64,000 nucleotides of DNA from NCBI GenBank assembly GCA_044360075.1, contig JBIKLA010000007.1:1-64000 (forward strand), in the 5' to 3' direction. Below the pieces are notes generated by a model. It worked only from the letters and a program-made list of their open reading frames with translations, searched no databases and was not told the origin of the DNA. Shown in pieces: positions 53,295 through 61,029 of this stretch (position 1 is its first letter; each line of letters opens with the position of its first letter). Made by a program: the position numbers and the translations under genes. Source of the stretch: OMII01 sp947467385. Its GTDB lineage: Bacteria; Bdellovibrionota_C; UBA2361; OMII01.

Positions 53295-55367
53295 ATGAGC
53301 ACGGGGATGGAGGTAAATCAGTACCTCCCGGCGGGATTCGTCATCGCCAATCGATACAAGGTCATTCGGCCCCTCGGTACGGGCGGCATGGCGTCCGTGT
53401 ATCTTGCAGAAGACGTGGTGCTCGGCGAAACGAACGTCGCCGTAAAGGTCCTGCGCCAGACCGGCCAATTCAAGGACGACCTCGTGCACCGCTTCCTGCG
53501 CGAGGTGAAGCTCACCCACAAGATCAACCACGAAAACGTGGTGCGCACCTTTGACTTCGGCCAGGACGGCGACACCCTCTACTACACCATGGAGTACCTG
53601 GCCGGGCACACGCTCGACTCGCTTCTTGGCGACGAGGTGATGCCCCTTGAGGGAGTGCTCGGCATCGCTGTGCAGCTCATGCGCGGCATCTCCGCTGTCC
53701 ACTCCGTCGGCGTTATTCACCGCGACATTAAGCCGGGCAACGTCATGATTCTCGACGAGGGGCGGCTCAAGATCACGGACTTTGGAATCTCGCGCGGAGG
53801 GGTCTCAAATCTCACCTCTGCTTCGGGCGAGATTGTTGGAACTATCGCGTACCTTGCTCCCGAGACGCTCGTCGGCGAGGAATCGACGATTGCGGTCGAT
53901 TATTACGCCATCGGTGCGATCCTCTATCAGCTCCTGACCGGTAGTGTTCCTATCGATGACGACATTCCGGCGCGCCTCATCATGCGCAAGGTGGAGGAGA
54001 TGCCGGCCGATCCGCGCGAGCTTAGGCCCGACATGCCGGAGTGGCTGGCGCAGGGGCTTCTGGGGCTGCTTGAGATAGACCCCAAGCTCCGCATGCGCTC
54101 GCTCCCAACCTTCGCCGCAAATCTCGACAAGTATGCCCCTCGGCAGCTCGATGAGGGCCTCGTCGCCGGGCTTATCAACAACACCCTCTCGCTCGACAAG
54201 ATCATCGGCGATACGCCGCTTCACACGCGCATTTTGCGCCGTGTAACGCAGGGGACCCTCTCGACCAAGCTTATGCTCGCGGCGCTCATGGCCCTTTTCG
54301 CCATCCCGATGAGCACCACAGAAACCTTCAAGCGCATCGAGTTTGTCCAGTCGGACAATCTCTTCCGCATGCGCGGCCCCCAGGACCCGGATCCGGACAT
54401 CGTTGTTGTGTCGATGGACGAGTCGAGCTACTCAAACCTGGGCGTTCCAATCACAAGCCCGTGGCCCCGACAGCTTCACACAAAGCTGCTCAATCGCCTG
54501 GCGGATGACAAGGCCCAGCGAGTTATCTTCGACATTATCTTTAGCGACGTGTCGGCTGACCGCGCCGTTGACGAGGAGCTTGCTGCCGCGATGAGGCGCA
54601 TTCCTACTATCCTGGCGGCAGCATCAGGGACCACGCAGCAGGCAACGCTCAACGGCACCTTCCTGCTTGAAGAGCTTATCAAGCCCAACCCCCTTTTTGA
54701 GAAAGCCGCTGCTGGGATCGGCGTCGTGGGACTCCCGCAGCAGTTCGGGCGGGTTAGACAGTTTAACGTTGAGCGCTCCGAGCTCTTCCCAGAGGTTCCC
54801 TCGCTTGCGGAGGCTGCCGCTCTGCTTCCAAAGAGTAACTCTGCCGTGCCAGACGGCCGCTCCCTTATTAATTTTTATGGCGCAGCGCGCGGCAGCATCC
54901 CCACGGTCAAGTACGACATGGTGGTCGATGAGCGGCATCCCAAAGGAACCTTCGAGGGTAAGATCGTCTACGTCGGGCTCGGCCTTCGCAGCCGCACCGG
55001 GCCATCACAGCGGGAGTCCTTCGTGACACCTTTCGATGAGAACATGTTCGGAACGGAGATCCACGCCACAGCAACCTCAAATATCCTCAAGAAGGACTGG
55101 ATTCAGGAAGCCTCACCAGGATGGCAGGCGATTATCTGTGCGGTGATTGCGTCGCTTGCGGCATTCGTGATTTTGGCCCTCTCTGGCGCAAAAGCTATCG
55201 TGATCTTGATGCTCACGGCTGTGGGGGTGCTTGCTGGTCAGTTTGTGCTCTTTGCCCTAGGCGTCCTCATCCCCGTCGTATGCCCTCTCATGTGGGGGGC
55301 CTTCTCTGGGCTCACCTTGAGGCTCCTCTTTGCACAGGGGATCTACTCTGGGTGGCGCCGCCGATAG
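53295..55367 (+). CDS. Ser/Thr protein kinase with CHASE2 sensor
   Basis: 690 residues. Residues 20-290 are an active Hanks-type kinase: GTGGMASVYLA, Lys51, HRDIKPGN with Asp144, DFG 162-164 and APE 188-190. A membrane helix near 325-340 is followed by a CHASE2 extracytoplasmic sensor (IVVVSMDESSYSNLG...WPRQLHTKLLNRL...VIFDIIFSD, about 360-600) and about three C-terminal membrane helices. The kinase is thus cytoplasmic at the N-terminus with the sensor after it. ATG 53295 is chosen because GAAGAGG lies before it; ATG 53271 is the alternative. The sensor may detect an envelope state reported by the divergent FecR-barrel protein. Confidence 0.92.
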   Translation: MSTGMEVNQYLPAGFVIANRYKVIRPLGTGGMASVYLAEDVVLGETNVAVKVLRQTGQFKDDLVHRFLREVKLTHKINHENVVRTFDFGQDGDTLYYTMEYLAGHTLDSLLGDEVMPLEGVLGIAVQLMRGISAVHSVGVIHRDIKPGNVMILDEGRLKITDFGISRGGVSNLTSASGEIVGTIAYLAPETLVGEESTIAVDYYAIGAILYQLLTGSVPIDDDIPARLIMRKVEEMPADPRELRPDMPEWLAQGLLGLLEIDPKLRMRSLPTFAANLDKYAPRQLDEGLVAGLINNTLSLDKIIGDTPLHTRILRRVTQGTLSTKLMLAALMALFAIPMSTTETFKRIEFVQSDNLFRMRGPQDPDPDIVVVSMDESSYSNLGVPITSPWPRQLHTKLLNRLADDKAQRVIFDIIFSDVSADRAVDEELAAAMRRIPTILAAASGTTQQATLNGTFLLEELIKPNPLFEKAAAGIGVVGLPQQFGRVRQFNVERSELFPEVPSLAEAAALLPKSNSAVPDGRSLINFYGAARGSIPTVKYDMVVDERHPKGTFEGKIVYVGLGLRSRTGPSQRESFVTPFDENMFGTEIHATATSNILKKDWIQEASPGWQAIICAVIASLAAFVILALSGAKAIVILMLTAVGVLAGQFVLFALGVLIPVVCPLMWGAFSGLTLRLLFAQGIYSGWRRR

Positions 55368-55493
55368 TCCGAAGAATCTGCCGCTTCCGCTGCTGGCGAA
55401 ACCGATTCGAACAGGTGCAGCCCAAAGAGACGCAGCAGGCCCGCCCGCGACCTGGAAGTTTTGTGTTCGGGGATGGCTTGATTTGGGCACCTC

Positions 55494-56849
55494 ATGCAAA
55501 CTAAGGGCATGGTTGCTCACGACCGCCCGTCACCGAGGGATTCACACGCGCCACACACCCTTGCCCAGGTCCAGGGCCCGAAACGCACGGTGCCCAGCGC
55601 GGCCCAAGCCGCGATGGGCCTGCTCTCTGACCCCTCCCTTGAGGTGCGGCGCGCTGCCTCTGAGTTTGTCAGCATGCACCCGCAGCACTACAGCTCGATA
55701 CCGGTAGCTGTGTTTCAGCAGCTCTTTCGTGAACGCGATGGGCAAGTGACCTCAAACCTCCTTTCATTCGTTGCGGCCGTTCCGGATGGCCGGGGAGTCG
55801 TCGCGCCAGCGTGTATTCGGCTCCTTGCCGATGAGCGGCCGGGGATAGCGATCGATGCAGCGTCCGCACTCTCCGAGGGAAGGGATATCGGCAGGGGCGC
55901 GGTTATTCCGCTGGTCGTGCTGGGGCTGGTAAGCGCCCGGCGGCAGGATCCTCGAGTCGAGCGCAGCCGGCGTATCGATGGCGCGGATCCTGAATTCCGC
56001 GAGGCGATAGCACAGCAGGCAGCGCAGGCCCTCTCAGCCAGCGAGCGCTCGCATAGGACTGCGCTCAAGGTCTCGCTTGAGTCGGTCCGCGGGGATCTCA
56101 CCGACGAGCAGGTGCAGGCGCTTGCGATTGCGGTCTGCTCCCCCGGTGCCTCAGTTCGTTCCCTTGCGCTTAAGGCTCTTACGGCTTTTGGCGGTGACCT
56201 GACCGGCAGCCAAAGGCAGCTCGTGTGGGGTGCGCTGGCATTTGCTATGGCTGACTACGAGCACGAGACGTGTGTGGCGCAGCATGAGTTTTTTGGCGCC
56301 ATCTGCTCGTCTGATATGCCGGGCGAGTTGGCGCCGATGGTAGAGAGCTTTAGGTGCATCGATGACGCTGATGTTCATATGGCGCACGACTTTACCGTCG
56401 TGAGTCTTAGCAGGCATCACGATCCACATGGGGCAATGGAGCGGTTAGCCGCGATGCTGTGGGCCCAGAGCCCCTCTACGGTCGGGGGCGCAGCGAGCAA
56501 CCTCGTCATCCTCCTTGGCGACATCGATCCTGTGGTAGGGGCGTCGGCCGTTAGTCGGCTTATGGAAGCGCTGGTCGAACGGGCTGCGGATGGGCGCGCG
56601 GTCGTCAATAAAATGGTGAGCGCGTTTGGCCGTCTCGGAAGCTTCCATGGGGAGGTGCTTGAGCGTTCGGGTGAGCTCCTCGCGCGGCACCAGAATCCAG
56701 AGGTGCTGGTCGCCCTGGCGCGTGTGCTTGGCGCTATCCCCTGGCAGATGCCGGAGCATCGCGAGATTGCCGGGGCTCTCTTGCAGGCTCTCGCCCGCAT
56801 GCCGCTTCGGCGCGTGTCAGAGACGGCGAAGTATATCCTTAATCTCTAG
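55494..56849 (+). CDS. HEAT-like repeat protein, cytoplasmic
   Basis: A 451-residue soluble protein with no signal peptide, made of helical repeats reminiscent of HEAT/PBS lyase repeats, for example AAMGLLSDPSLEVRRAASEFVS and VRSLALKALTAFGGDL. It lies 126 bases after the kinase-CHASE2 gene on the same strand, so it may be part of that signalling unit as a scaffold or substrate; this is inference. ATG 55494 is taken; ATG 55509 is an alternative. No catalytic motif seen. Confidence 0.75.
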   Translation: MQTKGMVAHDRPSPRDSHAPHTLAQVQGPKRTVPSAAQAAMGLLSDPSLEVRRAASEFVSMHPQHYSSIPVAVFQQLFRERDGQVTSNLLSFVAAVPDGRGVVAPACIRLLADERPGIAIDAASALSEGRDIGRGAVIPLVVLGLVSARRQDPRVERSRRIDGADPEFREAIAQQAAQALSASERSHRTALKVSLESVRGDLTDEQVQALAIAVCSPGASVRSLALKALTAFGGDLTGSQRQLVWGALAFAMADYEHETCVAQHEFFGAICSSDMPGELAPMVESFRCIDDADVHMAHDFTVVSLSRHHDPHGAMERLAAMLWAQSPSTVGGAASNLVILLGDIDPVVGASAVSRLMEALVERAADGRAVVNKMVSAFGRLGSFHGEVLERSGELLARHQNPEVLVALARVLGAIPWQMPEHREIAGALLQALARMPLRRVSETAKYILNL

Positions 56850-56875
56850 CCGAGTCGGCGGAAAGTCGCCGGAGG

Positions 56876-57595
56876 CTATTCCCCTTCGAGCTGCATGTTG
56901 TGGAAAACAGACTGGACGTCGTCGTCCTCCTCAAGCCTGTCGATCAGCTTCTGGATCTCCTGTTCCTGATCGGGAGTGACCTTAACGTAGCTCATCGGGA
57001 TGCGCTGGGGAGCGGCGCTCTTAACTTCCACGCTACGGGACTCAAGCACCTTTTGCAGGTCGCCAAACTGCTTAAAGTTCGAGTAGAGCAGCAGCCCGTC
57101 GTCAGCCTCGAAGATGTCCTCAAGGCCGTGATCGATCAGCTCAAGCTCAAGCTCGTCCATGTCGCCGGCCGGGGGAACGATCTTGAAAACCCCCTTGCGG
57201 TCGAAGATGTAGTCGAGCGCCCCGGAGGTTGCGAGGTTGCCGCCGTTCTTCGACACCATGTTCCTCACGTTGGCGACGGTGCGCGTTGCATTGTCGGTGG
57301 CGACCTCGATGTACAGCCCCACGCCATGCGGCGCGAAGGCCTCGTAGGCCAGTTCGTTTAGTTCAGCTGCGTCCTTCGCTGAGGCGCGATTAATAGCCGC
57401 TTCGATGCGGTCCTTCGGCATATTGAGCGAACGTGCGGTCTGAACCGCCATGCGCAGGCGCGGATTGGATGCGGGCTCTGGGCCGCCGAGCTTGACCGCT
57501 ATCGCGATCTCCTTTCCGAGCTTGGTGAAAGCCTTGGCTGTCTTCGCCCATCGGGCAAACATCCGATCTTTTCGCTTCTCAAATATGCGGCCCAT
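56876..57595 (-). CDS. YebC/PmpR-family regulator (YeeN-like subgroup)
   Basis: A 239-residue member of the YebC family, proteins linked to transcription control and, in recent work, to relief of ribosome stalling. The start MGRIFEKRKDRMFARWAKTAK differs from the usual AGHSKWANIKHRK and matches the YeeN-like subgroup. The core is typical: NPRLRMAVQTARSLNMPKDRIEAAI, YEAFAPHGVGLYIEVATDNATRTVANVR and GVFKI. Ends convergent with the HEAT-like gene. Confidence 0.93.
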   Translation of the reverse strand: MGRIFEKRKDRMFARWAKTAKAFTKLGKEIAIAVKLGGPEPASNPRLRMAVQTARSLNMPKDRIEAAINRASAKDAAELNELAYEAFAPHGVGLYIEVATDNATRTVANVRNMVSKNGGNLATSGALDYIFDRKGVFKIVPPAGDMDELELELIDHGLEDIFEADDGLLLYSNFKQFGDLQKVLESRSVEVKSAAPQRIPMSYVKVTPDQEQEIQKLIDRLEEDDDVQSVFHNMQLEGE

Positions 57596-57703
57596 ACTCC
57601 CTGTCCGAATGAAATCCTACGGGTACGACAAGCAAAGACTAACGCTAACCTTTGATTGAGGCAAATGGGGCAGGAGAGAGCGATTTGAGGGCGTTAGGCC
57701 GGG

Positions 57704-58546
57704 CTAAGCGATGACGGTTCCGCTCTGTGCCGAGCCCACGAGGGCCTCGGTAATGGCGAGCCGCTTGGAGGCGTGTGTGATGACCGCACGCGGGCATCCG
57801 GCATCAAGAGCCTTGAGGGCGCATTCGACCTTGGGGATCATCCCGCCGGTGATGACCTCGGTGTCGATGAGGATAGCGACCTCTTTGCGGTTGAGGTGTG
57901 GCATGACCGCCCCGTCGCGCTTCACGCCAGCAACGTCGGTCAGGAATACGCAGCTCTCTGCCTTAACCGCGCCCGCAAGCGCGCCTGCGGCGTAGTCAGC
58001 GTTTAGGTTAAGCGCAGACCCTTCTGCGTCCTCGCCTACGGGGCTAATGACGGGCACAAAGCCTGCCGCGAGAGCAGCCAGCACAACGCTCGGGTCAGAC
58101 TGGGCTACCTCGCCCGTGCGCCCCAGGTCCTCCCCGCGCTTGCTCAGAAGCTTGCGCGCTTGAAGCAGCCTTGCGTCACGTCCCGAGAGACCAAGCGCTG
58201 GCGTCCCACAGCGGGTTATGCGCGAGACGAGATCGCTGTTAACCGAGCCGCTTAAAACCATCTCAGTGGCGACCATCACCTCGGGACTTGTGACCCGCAG
58301 GCCATCGATAAAGCGCGACTCAAGCCCAAGCCGCTCCAAAAGCCGGGATATCTCCTTGCCCCCGCCGTGCACCACAACGAGCTCAAGCCCAAGGGCGCGC
58401 AGCGATGCGACCTCAGAACACACCAGCTCCTTGGTGGCCTCATCTTCCATTGCAGCGCCGCCGTACTTGATAAGAAATCGATGTCCGGACAGAGCTTTCG
58501 CCTCCGGAACCGCACGCTCAATTTCGTTGGGTGTTATCAGTTCCAT
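57704..58546 (-). CDS. argB: Acetylglutamate kinase
   Basis: Second step of arginine synthesis: phosphorylates N-acetylglutamate with ATP. Substrate and nucleotide motifs are visible: IKYGGAAM (glycine loop with Lys28), VVHGGGKEI, NLNADYAAGALAGAV and GGMIPKVECAL. 280 residues, without the long N-terminal helix of arginine-inhibited forms, so strong feedback inhibition by arginine is less likely (inference). It follows argC by 12 bases in a GNAT-argC-argB operon. Confidence 0.96.
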   Translation of the reverse strand: MELITPNEIERAVPEAKALSGHRFLIKYGGAAMEDEATKELVCSEVASLRALGLELVVVHGGGKEISRLLERLGLESRFIDGLRVTSPEVMVATEMVLSGSVNSDLVSRITRCGTPALGLSGRDARLLQARKLLSKRGEDLGRTGEVAQSDPSVVLAALAAGFVPVISPVGEDAEGSALNLNADYAAGALAGAVKAESCVFLTDVAGVKRDGAVMPHLNRKEVAILIDTEVITGGMIPKVECALKALDAGCPRAVITHASKRLAITEALVGSAQSGTVIA

Positions 58547-58558
58547 CGCTCGTGCGTT

Positions 58559-59611
58559 CTAGACAGGGCCAATCGCAGGAAGGAGTAGTCCTGTGTGTTC
58601 AGGCAGCCCAAACATCAGGTTAAGGTTCTGGATAGCAGACCCCACCATGCCCTTGCCGAGGTTATCGAGTGTGGCCATAACAACGACCTGCTTCTCCCTA
58701 ACGGAGATCGAGATGTCGAAAAAATTGGTGCCAACGACGTCAGCCAGGCGGGGAGGGGAGTTGCGGAAGCGAACAAAGGGCGAGTCGGCATAAAAGCGCG
58801 TATAGCGCTCGGTTAAGCCTTGAGCGTCGGCGGCGTTGGCGAGCGTAACGTAGGCGGACACGAAGATGCCGCGCGATAGCGGCAGGAGGTGCGGCACGAA
58901 CATGAAATTGCCCGGGGCCTTAAAGGCGTCTCCGAGCGCTTGCAGGATCTCGGGCTCGTGGCGGTGCTGTAGCACCTTGTAGGCGGTAAAGTCAGCCGTG
59001 CGGCTCGGGTGGTGCATCGAGGCTTGCGGCTCCCGTCCTGCGCCCGATGTTCCCGTCTTTGCGTCGACGATAACAGGCCCCACAAGGTTAACGCCGCGCA
59101 GGGGCGCCAGCGCCAGGATAGCAGCGCTTGAGAGGCAGCCGGGATTTGAGATGAAGCGCGCCGAGGCGATCTCAGTCCGTGCTAGCTCCGTGAGCCCGTA
59201 CGTGAACCGCGAGCGGACCTCCGGAGAGAACGCAACCTCAGGATAGAAGCGCTCATGGGTCGCCTGGTCCGTGAGGCGCAGGTCACCCGAAAGGTCCAGA
59301 ATTGAAGTCGAGTCGGGGATTCCGTCTTCAAGCAGGGTGGTAACCGCCGGGACAGCCTGGCCCGTCGGCATCGCAAGCACGATGGCACTGCGCTTGTAGG
59401 TCGAGAGCTTCTCGAGAGAGGGTGCCGACTCAAATGCCAGAGATGTTATTCCGGCAAGGTGTGAGTGCACAGATGAGATAGGCTTTCCGGCGTGCGAGCG
59501 CGAAGTGATGCTGCACACCTCGATCTGAGGGTGAAAAGACAGCATGCGCACAAGCTCGCCTGCGCCGTATCCGCTCCCCCCAAGTATCGCAACTCCGAAG
59601 CTCTTGCTCAT
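58559..59611 (-). CDS. argC: N-acetyl-gamma-glutamyl-phosphate reductase
   Basis: Third step of arginine synthesis: reduces N-acetylglutamyl phosphate to the semialdehyde with NADPH. Rossmann start VAILGGSGYGAGELVRML, active-site Cys159 in ISNPGCLSSAA, and C-terminal FMFVPHLLPLSRGI and NLGKGMVGSAIQNLNLMFGL. 350 residues, normal. Its ATG overlaps the GNAT stop by four bases, so the two proteins are made together. Confidence 0.97.
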   Translation of the reverse strand: MSKSFGVAILGGSGYGAGELVRMLSFHPQIEVCSITSRSHAGKPISSVHSHLAGITSLAFESAPSLEKLSTYKRSAIVLAMPTGQAVPAVTTLLEDGIPDSTSILDLSGDLRLTDQATHERFYPEVAFSPEVRSRFTYGLTELARTEIASARFISNPGCLSSAAILALAPLRGVNLVGPVIVDAKTGTSGAGREPQASMHHPSRTADFTAYKVLQHRHEPEILQALGDAFKAPGNFMFVPHLLPLSRGIFVSAYVTLANAADAQGLTERYTRFYADSPFVRFRNSPPRLADVVGTNFFDISISVREKQVVVMATLDNLGKGMVGSAIQNLNLMFGLPEHTGLLLPAIGPV

Positions 59612-60000
59612 TGTTTCTTTCCGGTCCAGAACATCGCGTACTTCTCGTGCAGGCAGTCGCCAAATCCGAGGCTCTTAAAATACTCAGGGGCCGACGTGAC
59701 TACCAGGATCTCGCGGATGTTGAGGCGCTGGCCCTCCGTCACGGCGGCGTGTGCGAGCTCTTTTCCGATCCCGCGGCCGCGGTACGCAGAGTCGACCACG
59801 CACGAGCGCAGCTCCGCTATCTTGGGGCTATACACCTCCAGCACGCAACTCCCCACGAGCTTACCGGCAGCCTCGGCCACCCATGTGGTGTTTAGAAGCT
59901 CACGGTATTCGCTCTCAGTGCGGGGCAGCAGGGTCTCTGGGTTGGCTGAAACGAGGGCGAGGATGGCAGGGATATCGGAGAGCACAGCTTTTCTAATCAT
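59608..60000 (-). CDS. GNAT acetyltransferase, short NAGS-like
   Basis: A 130-residue GNAT protein. Acetyl-CoA-binding motif A reads VVDSAYRGRGIGKELAHAAV, and the end LVVTSAPEYFKSLGFGDC resembles the terminal part of ArgA-type N-acetylglutamate synthases (amino-acid kinase part absent). Its position as first gene of the argC-argB operon, with a four-base overlap, strongly suggests it makes N-acetylglutamate to prime the pathway while ArgJ recycles the acetyl group. Function inferred from context and motif. Confidence 0.85.
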   Translation of the reverse strand: MIRKAVLSDIPAILALVSANPETLLPRTESEYRELLNTTWVAEAAGKLVGSCVLEVYSPKIAELRSCVVDSAYRGRGIGKELAHAAVTEGQRLNIREILVVTSAPEYFKSLGFGDCLHEKYAMFWTGKKQ

Positions 60001-60062
60001 CGTAGTACAACACCTGAGGGGCCTTTAGGGGCAATCGGGATACGGTATCGGGTTCAGGGGTC

Positions 60063-60094
60063 AAAATCAAAAGGGGGAGGCCCTCTTGCCTCCC
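60063..60094 (-). terminator. Terminator-like hairpin upstream of arginine operon
   Basis: On the minus strand GGGAGGC (60094-60088) pairs with GCCTCCC (60081-60075), followed by CCTTTTGATTTT. It lies about 65 bases upstream of the GNAT start, so it could act as an attenuator for the arginine operon or end an RNA from 60100-60300. Confidence 0.55.
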
Positions 60095-60279
60095 TAGGGT
60101 TTGGGCCTCTCCAGGGCAATTCGGGCCCCTGGAGACGTCCCTGGCGCCTACAAGGGGCATGAGGGCTTCTCCGAGCGTCTCCTGCGCAAAAGGCTACTGA
60201 AGGGCCCCAGGACGCCTCAGTAAGACCCCCAAGCACGACACCGGCAACCGCCGAACGGGGCGGCTTAGGGCCCATTTCT

Positions 60280-60300
60280 GCCGGGAAAACGGCTTTTTTT
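60280..60300 (+). terminator. Weak terminator-like hairpin, plus strand
   Basis: GCCG (60280-60283) and CGGC (60290-60293) form a four-base-pair stem with a six-base loop, followed by seven T (60294-60300). Short stem, so strength is doubtful. Confidence 0.4.
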
Positions 60301-60338
60301 AAAAAAACCGCGTCACGACCGTAAGGTCGACCGCGGTT
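60301..60338 (-). terminator. Strong terminator-like hairpin, minus strand
   Basis: On the minus strand AACCGCG (60338-60332) pairs with CGCGGTT (60312-60306) and an inner CGACC/GGTCG stem closes a TTAC loop; seven T follow (60307-60301). Structure is convincing, but no minus-strand gene upstream is apparent: the neighbour on the right is a plus-strand gene. It would also be a hairpin in the response-regulator leader if that is transcribed from further left. Confidence 0.6.
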
Positions 60339-60446
60339 GTGCCGAGTAGTTCCTGTAGAGCGGAGCAGGATATCGTTTCAAGGACGCGACGTTGAGCCAC
60401 GAGGGCATTAACGTAAAGCTAAGTAAGTGAGGCGAAGTTAATTACC

Positions 60447-60956
60447 ATGGGCCAGGTTCGAGGAAACAACAAAAAGTTTCTCAGTGACACGCCGGAAGAG
60501 CTGCAGGGTTGGGGCGGCAGTGGCGGCGACTACTCCGATGAGGAGGTGCCGTGCGGGTTTGAGCTCCGATCCATCAATCCCAACCACAACGCGGTGCTCG
60601 TAGTTGATGACGATCCCGACCAGGTGAAGATGCTCCAAAAGATCATCGAGAAAGCCGGGTACCACGTCATGACGAGCACATCTCCCGCCGAGGCGCTCGG
60701 CATGATCGCCGAGAAGCCGTTTAGCGTTATCGTCTCAGACTACAAGATGCCTGAGATGAACGGCTTTGAGTTCCTGCAGGCCCTGCGTGGCTTAGAGGCG
60801 AACTGGTCGACAGCGGACATTCCGGTCATTCTGCTTACAGCGTGCGGCGATGATCTTGAATTTGCGGCGCTCGAGCGGGGCGCAGACATGTTCTGCGAGA
60901 AGTTCCGCGCCGATTCACTGCTTGTGAAGCAGATTCGCTTTCTGCTTGAGATGTAG
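60447..60956 (+). CDS. Single-domain response regulator
   Basis: 169 residues: a 45-residue Gly/Glu-rich N-terminal extension followed by a receiver domain and no output domain. The phosphorylation site is complete: acidic pair at 54-56 (VVDDDPDQ), phospho-acceptor Asp98 (SDYKMPEMNG), Thr131 and Lys152. It likely passes a signal by protein contact, as CheY-type or relay proteins do. No histidine kinase is nearby. ATG 60447 follows an A/T-rich leader. The Cys next to Lys152 is unremarkable. Confidence 0.9.
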   Translation: MGQVRGNNKKFLSDTPEELQGWGGSGGDYSDEEVPCGFELRSINPNHNAVLVVDDDPDQVKMLQKIIEKAGYHVMTSTSPAEALGMIAEKPFSVIVSDYKMPEMNGFEFLQALRGLEANWSTADIPVILLTACGDDLEFAALERGADMFCEKFRADSLLVKQIRFLLEM

Positions 60957-61029
60957 CATCACATCTCGCGATTTACCTGAGGATTAAGCGCTCGGGGCGT
61001 CTTAGCGAAAAGTCTGTTCCTGGAGGGTT

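Larger units (their letters stand above)
60001..60446. other. GC-rich structured gene-free region
   Basis: The divergent gap between the arginine operon and the response regulator holds strong self-complementary segments: CTCCAGGG/CCCTGGAG around 60109-60134, GAGACG/CGTCTC around 60132-60182, CCGCC/GGCGG around 60248-60263, and terminator-like hairpins at both ends. No frame looks coding. It may encode a structured noncoding RNA or an attenuation leader for the arginine operon. No known RNA family recognised. Confidence 0.45.
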
